Part shown: positions 25,785 through 34,368 of the stretch, piece after piece
Layout: every line of letters starts with the position of its first letter
Numbering within the stretch: position 1 is the first letter of the stretch
Made by a program: the position numbers and the translations under genes
Notes under the pieces: generated by a model
Seen by the model: only the letters and a program-made list of their open reading frames with translations
The model's database searches: none
What the model was told of the DNA's origin: nothing
From: Pseudobacter sp.
GTDB taxonomy: Bacteria; Bacteroidota; Bacteroidia; Chitinophagales; Chitinophagaceae
DNA: 64,000 bases
Reading direction: 5' to 3'
NCBI GenBank assembly: GCA_017849455.1
Contig: JAFIGX010000022.1
Span: forward strand, 62,001-126,000

Positions 25785-26681
25785 CTACCGGTGATCTGAA
25801 TAATAGTTTTCGTGTATAGATGACTGCAACTTTTTGTATTCGGCATCCGAAAGCATTGGTGTATCGAATGTCGCCAGGGCCTCTTTCAATTGTTCCGGCG
25901 TTCTGATACCCACTACCGCAGATGTAATGGCAGGATGATGGCACACGAAACGGAGAGCAGTTTGCGCAGCGCTGCGGGCTTCACCGGATATAGCCCTGAT
26001 GGAGTTGGCCGCCTGCACTACGGCTTCTTTATGATATTGAAGAAATGGCTCTGCCGGTTTGTTCACCAGCAAGCCCTTTGCAACCGCCCCTCTCGCCAGC
26101 ACTCCTACCTGGTTTTGTTCCAGTAATGTTAGACAGGATTCTTCCGGCCGGCGGTCGAGCAGGCTGTATTGCATCATTACACTCACGATGGCCGATTCCT
26201 TTATATACTCACGGATCACATTGGGCCTGATAGACGAGATCGCATAGTAGCGGACCTTCCCCTGTTGTTGCAGCAACTGGAATGCTTCGATGACTTCTGC
26301 CCGGTCATCTTCCAGGGTGCCCCCATGCAACTGGTACAGGTCGATATGATCGGTCCCCAACCTTTGCAGACTTTTTTCGGCCGCCTCCAGGATATAGGCT
26401 TTCCGCGGGTTCCAGTCCCACCCGCTCCCATTGGCCCGCCACTGGTTGCCCACTTTGGTGGCCAGCATTACCTCCTGCCGCCGGCCCCGGAGCGCCCTGC
26501 CTACCATCGTTTCATTTTGTCCCTGCCCATACAGGTCGGCGGTATCGAAAAAATTGATCCCGCCGTCGATGGCCTGGTGAAGGAGGCGATCGACGGCAGA
26601 CTGATCATTTCCCAGCGACATACAGCCGAAGCCGATCCTGCTGATCCGCAGGGCCGACCGGCCTAATTGTTTGTATTCCAT
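25785..26681 (-). CDS. aldo/keto reductase
   Basis: A 298-residue NADPH-dependent (beta/alpha)8 oxidoreductase. The catalytic residues are in place: DTADLYGQGQNE (Asp and Tyr), LATKVGNQW (Lys) and DHIDLYQLHGG (His). The cofactor-binding end is present (AVVGIRTPEQLKEAL near residue 262). Family members reduce aldehydes, ketones or quinones; the substrate is not evident. It is divergent from the tolC operon by 349 bp, a gap that contains a promoter and no gene. Confidence 0.93.
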   Translation of the reverse strand: MEYKQLGRSALRISRIGFGCMSLGNDQSAVDRLLHQAIDGGINFFDTADLYGQGQNETMVGRALRGRRQEVMLATKVGNQWRANGSGWDWNPRKAYILEAAEKSLQRLGTDHIDLYQLHGGTLEDDRAEVIEAFQLLQQQGKVRYYAISSIRPNVIREYIKESAIVSVMMQYSLLDRRPEESCLTLLEQNQVGVLARGAVAKGLLVNKPAEPFLQYHKEAVVQAANSIRAISGEARSAAQTALRFVCHHPAITSAVVGIRTPEQLKEALATFDTPMLSDAEYKKLQSSIHENYYSDHR

Positions 26682-26864
26682 AATTTTTTAAACAATTTCC
26701 CGGCCCAGAATGTTTAGCAACCCGGTAGGCCCCGGCGAATATAGCCTGCGTTATATAACCGATTAAAAAAGTTTCCTATACCAATAAAATGGTTTTACAA
26801 CCAATCATCGCATTAAAAAGTACTTACAACCCGGAAATTTCATGTGGATTGTCGCTGGTTTATA

Positions 26865-26872
26865 TACTTTTG
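26865..26872 (+). promoter_or_regulatory. TAnnTTTG box upstream of the tolC-acrAB operon
   Basis: TACTTTTG, an exact match, 158 bp before the tolC start. It is the best promoter candidate in the 26682-27030 gap, in which I see no gene. The 5' leader would be long (about 150 nt). Confidence 0.45.
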
Positions 26873-27030
26873 CGAGGAAATTTATCGTTCGATCCTTTCC
26901 CGTTCAGTTTGAATATGACTGTTACCGGAAGATCATCTACCCCTGATTGTATCGATGCTTGCTATCACCGAACTGTTCCCGGAAGTCCGGCATGCAGAAG
27001 CATCCATCTTCTTAGTTCACGAATAGATAA

Positions 27031-28383
27031 ATGCGCTTTATGAATAAGTTGTTTGCACTGGTTCAACTCAAATGGAAAATCTTTATAGTGTCTGCGGTAC
27101 TGGCTGTGCAATCCCTGCAGGCACAGCAAACGGCCAATGATAGTTTGCTCACGAATGCCACACTCGAAAATGTGATCCAGTATGCGCTTAAGCGTCAGCC
27201 ACAGGTCCAGAAAGCGCTGATCAATGAAGAGATCACGGAGACCACGATACGTGGCAAACTGGCCGACTGGTATCCCCAGCTAAATTTCGGCTATAACCTG
27301 CAGCATAACTTCAAAGTACAAACGGCCGTGATAGGCGGTAACCCCATCAAACTGGGGGTCGATAATACTTCCAGTTTCCAGTTCACCGCCTCCCAGAATA
27401 TCTTCAACCGCGACGCCCTGCTGGCCAGTCGCACCGCCGGGGAAGTGCGAAAATATGCCAAACAGAATACCGGCAGCAGCAAGATCGACGTGGCCGTGAA
27501 CGTTTCGAAAGCCTTCTATGATGTGCTCGCCACCAAACAGCAGATCAAGGTCACCAGGGAAGATATCGTACGCCTCGAAAGAAGCCTCAGGGACGCATTC
27601 AATCAGTACCAGGCAGGCGTAACCGATAAGACCGATTATAAACGGGCTACCATCGCCCTCAATAATACCCGTGCTTTGCTGAAAAGCAATGAAGAAGCAT
27701 TGAAAGCCAAACAGGAATACCTCAAAGCCCTGATGGGCTACCCGGTGAATGCTACGCTCGATATCGTTTACGATACCCTGCAGATGGAAAAAGAGATAGT
27801 GCTCGACACACTTCAGGCGCCCAGCTATACTTCCCGCATAGAGTACCAGTTGCTGGCCACCCAGCGGAAACTGCAGGAAGCCAATCTCCGTTACCAGAAA
27901 TGGAGCTATATCCCTTCGGTCACGGCTTCGGGCGCTTACAATTTCAATTACCAGAACGATAAGTTCAGCAAATTGTACAATACCAATTACCCGCAATCAT
28001 TCGCCCTGCTGAATGTATCGGTGCCTATTTTCCAGGGAGGGAAAAGGAAATACAATATCCAACAGGCCGAATGGCAACTGAAAACGATCGACTGGGATAT
28101 TGCCGACCTGAGGAACAATGTGAATGCCCAGTATACCCAGGCGCTCGCCGTATACAAAAGCAACCTGGCCAATTACCTGGCCCTGAAAGATAACCTGGCT
28201 CTCGCACAGGAAGTGTATGATGTGATCCAGTTGCAATACAGGAATGGGGTGAAGACCTACCTCGAAGTGATCACTTCGGAAACCGACCTGCGCACTGCAC
28301 GCATCAATTATTACAATGCCCTGTACGCCGTTCTTTCAGGAAAGATCGATGTGCAGAAGGCTTTAGGGCAAATTGTATACTAG
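27031..28383 (+). CDS. TolC-family outer-membrane efflux protein
   Basis: A 450-residue trimeric outer-membrane channel subunit. The signal peptide is MNKLFALVQLKWKIFIVSAVLAVQSLQAQ. Two homologous alpha-hairpin halves follow: TLENVIQYALKRQPQVQKAL ... and LEANLRYQKW-like ... VSVPIFQGGKRKYNI, TYLEVITSETDLRTARINYYNALYAVL, with GKIDVQKALGQIVY at the end. Two starts are possible (ATG 27031, or ATG 27040 three codons on). It is the first gene of a plus-strand RND operon; tolC in front of the adaptor and pump genes is an uncommon order. Confidence 0.92.
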   Translation: MRFMNKLFALVQLKWKIFIVSAVLAVQSLQAQQTANDSLLTNATLENVIQYALKRQPQVQKALINEEITETTIRGKLADWYPQLNFGYNLQHNFKVQTAVIGGNPIKLGVDNTSSFQFTASQNIFNRDALLASRTAGEVRKYAKQNTGSSKIDVAVNVSKAFYDVLATKQQIKVTREDIVRLERSLRDAFNQYQAGVTDKTDYKRATIALNNTRALLKSNEEALKAKQEYLKALMGYPVNATLDIVYDTLQMEKEIVLDTLQAPSYTSRIEYQLLATQRKLQEANLRYQKWSYIPSVTASGAYNFNYQNDKFSKLYNTNYPQSFALLNVSVPIFQGGKRKYNIQQAEWQLKTIDWDIADLRNNVNAQYTQALAVYKSNLANYLALKDNLALAQEVYDVIQLQYRNGVKTYLEVITSETDLRTARINYYNALYAVLSGKIDVQKALGQIVY

Positions 28384-28387
28384 ATCA

Positions 28388-28482
28388 CGTTTGTAGTTCG
28401 TGGTGTGTCGTTGTTTAAATTCCAGGAGACGTCGGAACTATAGGAAACCCTAACGACAAACAACTAACGACCAACAACAAAC
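28388..28482. repeat. inverted-repeat element (GTTTGTNGTT type) between tolC and acrA
   Basis: Left arm 28388-28417 (CGTTTGTAGTTCGTGGTGTG...), right arm 28452-28482 (AACGACAAACAACTAACGAC...). The right arm's reverse complement GTTTGTTGTTGGTCGTTAGTTG shares the words of the left arm and of the element at 24478. Spacer about 34 bp. It is the whole content of the tolC-acrA gap. Confidence 0.78.
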
Positions 28483-28518
28483 ATTTAAGAAAACTTTTCA
28501 TAAGTGAAACTAAAATAT

Positions 28519-29646
28519 ATGTTGAGCACAAATTTTCGGAAATACGCAGGCATCGGTGGCATTATGGTACTGGCTGCCTGTGGCGGAAAAAATCAGCAAC
28601 AACCAGGTATGCAGGGCCCTCCGCCCGCCGTGTCGGTATCCATCTTCCAGGTAACGGCCGCGAACGCCAGGTTTGCGGATGAATATCCTTCTACCGTAGC
28701 AGCACTGGAGCTGTCGGATATCCGCGCGCAGGTGAACGGCTATGTAACAGGCATCTATTTCAAGGATGGTGACCGTGTCAGGAAAGGCCAGCGCCTCTAT
28801 TCCATCGACCAGCAACAGTATGAAGCCACTTACCATCAGGCTGTCGCTAGCCTGCAGGTGCAGGAGGCCAACCTGGTAAAAGCGCAGAAAGATGCCGACC
28901 GTTTCCACGCACTCGACAAACAGGACGCCATTGCCAAGCAACAGGTCGACAATGCAGATGCGGCCCTGGAAGCTGCGAAAAAACAGGTGGAAGCTGCCAA
29001 GGCCAATATACGCGCCGTACAAACGAATGTGCGCTATACCAACCTTTCGGCCCCTTTCGACGGCACCATCGGCATTTCCCAGGTGAAAGTCGGGACCCCT
29101 GTTTATGCAGGCCAAACTATATTGAATACCGTTTCCTCCGATAACCCCATCGCAGTCGACTTTGCCGTTGATCAGCGGGAGGTATACCGTTTCACGCAAT
29201 TGCAGCAACAGGCAGGCAAGGGAAATGATTCCACCTTTACACTGGCATTCGGGACCGACGTATATCCCTTCCATGGAAAGATCAGCCTAATCGACCGTGC
29301 CGTCGATCCGCAAACAGGCTCCATCAAAGTGAGGCTCGTATTTCCCAACAATAAGAATATGCTGAAACCGGGCATGAGCGGAACGCTCCGCGTGATGGGC
29401 AATGCGGCCAATGCCGTGATCATTCCATATAAGGCCATCACAGAACAATTGGGTGAGTTCTTTGTGTATGTGGTGAACGGCGATAAAGTGTCGCAACGCA
29501 AAGTTGTATTGGGCAAACCCAATGGCGCCAATATCATTGTGAAGGATGGACTGAAGGATGGTGAAACGATCGTGGTGCAGGGCGTACAGAACCTGCGTGA
29601 AGGAGCATCGATCAAGATCGCTTCCGACACGGCACACAAAAAATAG
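28519..29646 (+). CDS. RND efflux periplasmic adaptor (AcrA type)
   Basis: A 375-residue lipoprotein. The lipobox is VLAACGG (Cys near residue 21) after MLSTNFRKYAGIGGIM. Adaptor layout: VAALELSDIRAQVNGYVTGIYFKDGDRVRKGQ, a hairpin of about 60 residues rich in Lys/Ala (LQVQEANLVKAQKDADRFHA), LSAPFDGTIGISQVKVGTPV, and the membrane-proximal end with VVVQGVQNLREGASI. It connects the AcrB-type pump to TolC. ATG 28519 is preferred; a GTG at 28504 would add five residues. Confidence 0.92.
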   Translation: MLSTNFRKYAGIGGIMVLAACGGKNQQQPGMQGPPPAVSVSIFQVTAANARFADEYPSTVAALELSDIRAQVNGYVTGIYFKDGDRVRKGQRLYSIDQQQYEATYHQAVASLQVQEANLVKAQKDADRFHALDKQDAIAKQQVDNADAALEAAKKQVEAAKANIRAVQTNVRYTNLSAPFDGTIGISQVKVGTPVYAGQTILNTVSSDNPIAVDFAVDQREVYRFTQLQQQAGKGNDSTFTLAFGTDVYPFHGKISLIDRAVDPQTGSIKVRLVFPNNKNMLKPGMSGTLRVMGNAANAVIIPYKAITEQLGEFFVYVVNGDKVSQRKVVLGKPNGANIIVKDGLKDGETIVVQGVQNLREGASIKIASDTAHKK

Positions 29647-29732
29647 TTGGTGGTTTGTCGTTTAAGATTTTCTAAAAGGCATTATTGGATCCTGGGTCAT
29701 AACGACCAGCAACAAACCTCAAACAACAAACG
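29646..29732. repeat. inverted-repeat element (GTTTGTNGTT type) between acrA and acrB
   Basis: Left arm 29646-29662 (GTTGGTGGTTTGTCGTT) begins at the last base of the acrA stop; right arm 29701-29732 (AACGACCAGCAACAAACCTC...), whose reverse complement contains GTTTGTTGTTTGAGG and GGTCGTT. Spacer about 38 bp. A looser copy than the others, but with the same words. Confidence 0.7.
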
Positions 29733-29762
29733 AATCAGGGTAATCGAACAATTAGAGAAATT

Positions 29763-32700
29763 ATGATAGCGGATACTTTTATAAAAAGACCAGTTACAGC
29801 CATAGTCATATCGATCGTGATCGTTCTGGTGGGGTTGATCTCGCTGAGCAGTCTGCCCATTGCACAATATCCCGATATCACACCACCGGCAGTGAGCGTA
29901 TCGGGGACCTTTACGGGCGCCGATGCGCAAACAGTGGAGCAGACCACCACTACTGCCATCGAAACACAGATCAACGGTACGCCCGGCATGTCCTATATCA
30001 CCAGTAACAGTACCAGCAGCGGGCAGTCGAGCGTGAACGTCACTTTCGACATCGGCACCAATATCGATATTGCTGCGCTGGACGTACAGAACCGCGTGAG
30101 CGTTGCCGAGCCTACTCTCCCCGATGTGGTAAAAAGATTGGGTGTGGTAGTCCGTAAGCGTAATCCCAGTATCATGATGGTGATGGCCCTGTTCTCACCC
30201 AATGGCACACACGACGCCACCTTCCTGGGCAACTACGCCAATATCTATGTGAAGGATGCCTTGCTGCGCGTGAAAGGGGTGGGCGATATCACTTCACTGG
30301 GAGATGATTTCGGGATGCGGATCTGGCTGAACCCTGAAAAGCTGGCCAACCTGGGCATGACGCCCAATGACGTGATGGCCGCTCTCACGGAACAAAACCT
30401 CCAGATCTCCGGCGGTACCGTTGGCGGTAACCCGCAACCAACTGCCCAAACTTTCGAATACAGTGTGCTCACCAATAGCCGCATCAACCGTAAGGAAGAT
30501 TTCGAGAACCTGGTGGTACGCAGCATCCCCAGCCGGGGTTCCATCGTTTACCTGAAAGATGTGGCCAGGGTGGAACTGGCAAAGTTCAACTATGGCTTCA
30601 ATGCTTTCGTGAATGGAAGAAGGGCCGCCTTCATGCTTATCTATCAGGCGCCTGGCGCCAATGCGCTGGAAACTTATGATGGTATCTCCAAAGCCCTGAC
30701 CGAGCTGAAAAAATCATTCCCGAAAGATGTAGATTATATATCGCCCTTTGAAACTGTTTCCGTGGTACGGGTTTCCATAGCCGAAGTGGTAGAAACACTC
30801 CTCATTGCATTGGTCCTCGTAACATTGGTGGTATTCCTCTTCCTGCAGAACTGGCGGGCCACCCTGATCCCGGTGCTGGCCATCCCGGTGTCCATCATCG
30901 GTACATTTATATTATTCATACCACTGGGCTTTACCATCAACACGCTTACGCTTTTCGGGTTTGTGCTGGCCATCGGTATTGTGGTGGACGATGCGATCGT
31001 GGTGGTGGAAGCTGTACAGCATTATATCGATCATGAGAACCTGTCGCCCAAAGAGGCCACGATGCGGGCCATGAAGGATATCTCCGGGCCGGTAGTGGCC
31101 ATCGCTTTGATCCTGGCGGCCGTATTCGTGCCGGTAGGGTTCATACCCGGTATCGTGGGAAGGCTCTACCAACAGTTCGCCATCACCATTGCCGTATCGG
31201 TACTGATCTCGGCCTTTGTGGCCCTTTCGCTCACACCGGCGCTCTGTTTGCTCCTGCTCAAACATTCCAAAGGGGAAGGAGAAAAGAAGAACCTGTTGGA
31301 AAAATTCTTTGCTGGCTTCAACCGCTGGTTCGGTAAAGTGACCAGTTCCTATACCTGGGGTGTTGGCAAATGGATCAAAGGCACTCCTTATGTGCTCATC
31401 ATGCTGATCTGTTTGTTCGTAGGGTTGTTCTTCCTCTTCAAGACCAAGCCAACGGGCTTCATTCCAACAGAAGATGAAGGCCGCCTGTATGTAACGTATG
31501 AGATGCCGGAAGCCACTTCTACTACGCGCAATATCCAGATGCTGGACACCATCATGAGCCGAATCGGGAAGATGCCCCAGGTGAAGGCAGTGGGTGGTGT
31601 GGCCGGTCTGAACGTGATCACCTTCTCGAACAAATCGAATTCAGGCACCCTGTTCGTTTCACTGAAAGACTGGAGCCTTCGTAAAAATAAAGCCGACCAT
31701 GTAACGGCTGTGATCGGACAGATCATGGGCCGCATGTCGGACCTCAAAGAAGCGCGTGTACTGGCCATTGCTCCGCCGGCCATTCCCGGTCTCGGCGCCA
31801 CAGCCGGTTTCACTTTCGAAATACAGCAGACTACCAGTACCGACAATATCCAGCAGTTCGAAGCGGTAAGCCGTAACTTCCTCATGGAACTGTACAAGAG
31901 ACCGGAGATCGGACTGGCCTATACGTTCTTCAATACCCGTACGCCGAGTTACCAGGTGAATGTAGACAGGGAGAAAGCCAAGAAATTGGGTGTACTGGTA
32001 TCCGATGTATATGGTACGATGTCGACCATGCTGGGCAGTAGCTATGTGAACGACTTCAATCTTTATGGAAGGAATTTCCGGGTGATGGCCCAGGCCGACA
32101 GCAGCTACCGGACGGACCTTTCCAACCTGGAAAAATATTATGTGCGGAACAATGCCGGTAATATGATCCCGATGAGCGCGCTGGTCACTACCAAAGTGGT
32201 AGAAGCGCCGGCAGTGATCTCCCACTTCAATATTTACCGGTCGATCGAGATCAATGGATCGCCCAAACCGGGGTATAGTAGTGGTCAGGCCATACAGGCC
32301 CTGCGGGAAACGGCCGATAAAGTATTGCCCGCGGGCTACTCTTATGAATTCTCCGGCCTGAGCCGGGAGGAGATCAAGGCCGGTAACCGCACCGTCCAGA
32401 TCTTCGCCATCTCGATCGTATTCGTGTTCCTGTTCCTGGCAGCCCTGTATGAGAGCTGGTCCATTCCATTCTCTGTATTGTTCGCCGTGCCGATCGGGGC
32501 ATTCGGGTCGATCCTGACGTTGACCCTGCTGCCCAACCTCTCGAACAACGTATATGCGCAGATCGGGCTGATCACGCTGATCGGGCTGGCCGCGAAGAAC
32601 GCGATCCTGATCGTGGAATTCGCCAAAGAAAGGGTTGACCGTGGCATCGATATCATCCACGCCACCCTGCAGGCCGTTCAACTTCGCTTACGCCCCATCG

Positions 32701-32957
32701 TGATGACCTCCCTGGCCTTCATCCTGGGTGTGTTGCCGCTGGCCTTCTCCAGCGGTGCAGGATCGGAAGCGCGTAAAACGATCGGGTGGACGGTATTCGG
32801 CGGTATGCTGTCCGCCACTACGCTCGCCATCTTCGTAGTACCGGTATTGTTCGTGCTCATCACGAGGATCGCTTATGGAAAGCATCTGAAGAAACTGAAA
32901 GAGCATCATGCCATCGAAGAGGCTGCCGATAAGAACCTGGCCGACGACAGGAGCTGA
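29763..32957 (+). CDS. HAE1-family RND multidrug pump (AcrB type)
   Basis: A 1064-residue proton-driven inner-membrane transporter. Twelve helices with two large periplasmic loops; MIADTFIKRPVTAIVISIVI at the start, GQSSVNVTFDIGTNIDIAALDVQNRV, the TM4 proton-relay GIVVDDAIVVVEAVQ with the two adjacent Asp, a lysine region GLAAKNAILIVEFAKERVDRG, and the end FGGMLSATTLAIFVVPVLFVL. Exports hydrophobic drugs or lipids; the substrate is unclear. Third gene of tolC-acrA-acrB, closed by the strong terminator at 32978. Confidence 0.95.
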   Translation: MIADTFIKRPVTAIVISIVIVLVGLISLSSLPIAQYPDITPPAVSVSGTFTGADAQTVEQTTTTAIETQINGTPGMSYITSNSTSSGQSSVNVTFDIGTNIDIAALDVQNRVSVAEPTLPDVVKRLGVVVRKRNPSIMMVMALFSPNGTHDATFLGNYANIYVKDALLRVKGVGDITSLGDDFGMRIWLNPEKLANLGMTPNDVMAALTEQNLQISGGTVGGNPQPTAQTFEYSVLTNSRINRKEDFENLVVRSIPSRGSIVYLKDVARVELAKFNYGFNAFVNGRRAAFMLIYQAPGANALETYDGISKALTELKKSFPKDVDYISPFETVSVVRVSIAEVVETLLIALVLVTLVVFLFLQNWRATLIPVLAIPVSIIGTFILFIPLGFTINTLTLFGFVLAIGIVVDDAIVVVEAVQHYIDHENLSPKEATMRAMKDISGPVVAIALILAAVFVPVGFIPGIVGRLYQQFAITIAVSVLISAFVALSLTPALCLLLLKHSKGEGEKKNLLEKFFAGFNRWFGKVTSSYTWGVGKWIKGTPYVLIMLICLFVGLFFLFKTKPTGFIPTEDEGRLYVTYEMPEATSTTRNIQMLDTIMSRIGKMPQVKAVGGVAGLNVITFSNKSNSGTLFVSLKDWSLRKNKADHVTAVIGQIMGRMSDLKEARVLAIAPPAIPGLGATAGFTFEIQQTTSTDNIQQFEAVSRNFLMELYKRPEIGLAYTFFNTRTPSYQVNVDREKAKKLGVLVSDVYGTMSTMLGSSYVNDFNLYGRNFRVMAQADSSYRTDLSNLEKYYVRNNAGNMIPMSALVTTKVVEAPAVISHFNIYRSIEINGSPKPGYSSGQAIQALRETADKVLPAGYSYEFSGLSREEIKAGNRTVQIFAISIVFVFLFLAALYESWSIPFSVLFAVPIGAFGSILTLTLLPNLSNNVYAQIGLITLIGLAAKNAILIVEFAKERVDRGIDIIHATLQAVQLRLRPIVMTSLAFILGVLPLAFSSGAGSEARKTIGWTVFGGMLSATTLAIFVVPVLFVLITRIAYGKHLKKLKEHHAIEEAADKNLADDRS

Positions 32958-32977
32958 TCTTAATAATTTTCAATATG

Positions 32978-33015
32978 AAACGGTGAGCATGCTGAGTGGA
33001 TGCTCACCGTTTTTT
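32978..33015 (+). terminator. intrinsic terminator of the tolC-acrAB operon
   Basis: AAACGGTGAGCAT (32978-32990) pairs with ATGCTCACCGTTT (33000-33012) around GCTGAGTGG, followed by a T-run. Confidence 0.92.
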
Positions 33016-33041
33016 ATTCCACAATCAGTAACTTTATTGCC

Positions 33042-33731
33042 ATGGAAGCTGAAAAACATTATGTGAACAGGAGCGGTTGGTTGAGGGCCATGGTCCTCGG
33101 GGCCAATGACGGTATCCTTTCCACCTCCAGTATTGTTATCGGCGTTGCTGCCGCCGGTAACCCCCGAAGCACGATCATACTGACCGCACTGGCAGGGTTG
33201 GTGGCCGGCGCTTTCTCGATGGCCACCGGCGAATATGTTTCCGTCAGTTCACAGGCCGATACAGAAAAGGCCGACCTGCAAAGAGAACAGAAAGAACTGG
33301 AAGAAATGCCCGAGTTTGAATTGCAGGAGCTGGCAAAAGTGTATCAGAAGAGGGGGCTCGACAAAAACCTTGCTATGCAGGTAGCCGTGCAGCTCCACGA
33401 TCACAACGCCCTGGAAGCACATGCGAAAGACGAACTGGGCATCAATGAGATCACCCAGGCCAATCCTCTGCAGGCAGCGCTCGCTTCATTCGGATCATTT
33501 ATTGTTGGGGCCCTTTTACCGGTTATCGTTTCGCTGCTCGCCCCGCTCCCATTCATGGTGTACTTCCAGTATTCCCTTTCCATTTTATTTCTTATTATTC
33601 TTGGGGCCATTGCCGCAAGGGCAGGAGGGTCTTCCATCAGAAAAGCCATTGTAAGGATCACATTCTGGGGCACTGCGGCCATGGCGGCAACTGCACTGGT
33701 AGGTTACCTGTTCGATGCCAAAGTTTCATGA
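33042..33731 (+). CDS. VIT1/CCC1-family transporter
   Basis: A 229-residue membrane protein starting MEAEKHYVNRSGWLRAMVLG (ATG 33042). The family signature GANDGILSTSSIVIGVAAA is followed by GAFSMATGEYVSVSSQADTEKADLQRE, then the cytoplasmic loop with EFELQELAKVYQKRG and LGINEITQANPLQAALASFGSF, and three more helices. Plant and yeast homologues move Fe(II) or Mn(II) into vacuoles; bacterial members are probably Fe/Mn exporters (inference). A -7-like TAACTTTATTG lies directly ahead of the ATG, so the leader is short. It is not cotranscribed with acrB because of the terminator. Confidence 0.9.
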   Translation: MEAEKHYVNRSGWLRAMVLGANDGILSTSSIVIGVAAAGNPRSTIILTALAGLVAGAFSMATGEYVSVSSQADTEKADLQREQKELEEMPEFELQELAKVYQKRGLDKNLAMQVAVQLHDHNALEAHAKDELGINEITQANPLQAALASFGSFIVGALLPVIVSLLAPLPFMVYFQYSLSILFLIILGAIAARAGGSSIRKAIVRITFWGTAAMAATALVGYLFDAKVS

Positions 33732-33760
33732 GCTGCGTAGGTTGTTCAGTAAAATAAAAG

Positions 33761-33782
33761 CCCGCAGTAGACACTGCAGGCG
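33761..33782 (-). terminator. hairpin terminator for the 33820-34131 gene
   Basis: On the minus strand GCCTGCAGT-GTCT-ACTGCGGGC is followed by TTTTATTTT; one T-G pair in the stem. It lies 38 bp after the stop codon of the regulatory-domain protein. Confidence 0.65.
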
Positions 33783-33819
33783 TAATACCCATAACAACAA
33801 TTAAAGGTTTGTAAGCAAG

Positions 33820-34131
33820 CTATTTTCTCTTCATAACAACATCGTAAACTTGTTGATCGCGCCTGATCTTCAGTTCCTGCGTTTCATATTCCTCCAGGCT
33901 CACCACCAATACAGCATCACCCTCTTTAACGGCAAGCGTATAAGTACCATCGGGCTGCGTGCCTGTGCCATTCTTCGTTCCTTTTACCATGATGCTCACC
34001 CCTTCCAGTGGCAGCGATTCTTCGAATGAGATCACTTTCCCGTTGATCAATGCCTCCCTTAGCCTGGGAGTGAGGGAACTGAGCCCGGATACCAGTATGG
34101 TCAGCAGGGCGATTATCCATAACCGTTTCAT
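33820..34131 (-). CDS. secreted carboxypeptidase-like regulatory-domain protein
   Basis: A 103-residue protein: signal peptide (MKRLWIIALLTILVSGLSS, ATG 34131) plus a single beta-sandwich of the CarboxypepD_reg type: ALINGKVISFEESLPLEGVS, IMVKGTKNGTGTQPDGTYTL and GDAVLVVSLEEYETQEL. This domain is normally the N-terminal module of SusC/TonB receptors; here it stands alone, with nothing resembling a barrel downstream. The gene has a full Bacteroidota promoter with a palindrome over its start site (34242-34267). Its partner may be another envelope protein. An upstream extension to 34179 is unlikely. Confidence 0.82.
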   Translation of the reverse strand: MKRLWIIALLTILVSGLSSLTPRLREALINGKVISFEESLPLEGVSIMVKGTKNGTGTQPDGTYTLAVKEGDAVLVVSLEEYETQELKIRRDQQVYDVVMKRK

Positions 34132-34241
34132 ACAATAATATTTTAATGGATGCCGGTCCCGCCATTCATGCAGGGTCACAGGCAGGCTCGATGAACGATC
34201 GTTGATCAGTGATTGAATGGACAGGCAGGTTCGTTTTAATA

Positions 34242-34292
34242 GTCTACTAAATTAGTAGACAAATATACTGAACAAATATTCTCTCCTCCAAA
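34242..34292 (-). promoter_or_regulatory. promoter with a 19-bp palindromic operator
   Basis: On the minus strand, TTTG (34289-34292) and TATATTTG (34260-34267) stand 21 bp apart, the expected spacing for this phylum. The perfect palindrome GTCTACTAAATTAGTAGAC (34242-34260) starts at the box and would cover the transcription start, as repressor sites do. A BlaI/MecI/CopY-type repressor is conceivable by shape (TACTAA...TTAGTA) but none is encoded nearby. Confidence 0.6.
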
Positions 34293-34368
34293 AAAATTTT
34301 ACCTCCCCGCTTAATTTAATTACATTTAATAGGGATGTGTAGCGGCGGGTAATCCAAAAACATTCACA

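Noticed and set aside
26789-27043. 84-codon frame in the tolC leader
   Set aside because: No domain or promoter ahead of it and it overlaps the tolC start; treated as part of the leader.
31659-32681. 340-codon open frame opposite acrB
   Set aside because: Same reason: the AcrB frame is fully conserved over this stretch.
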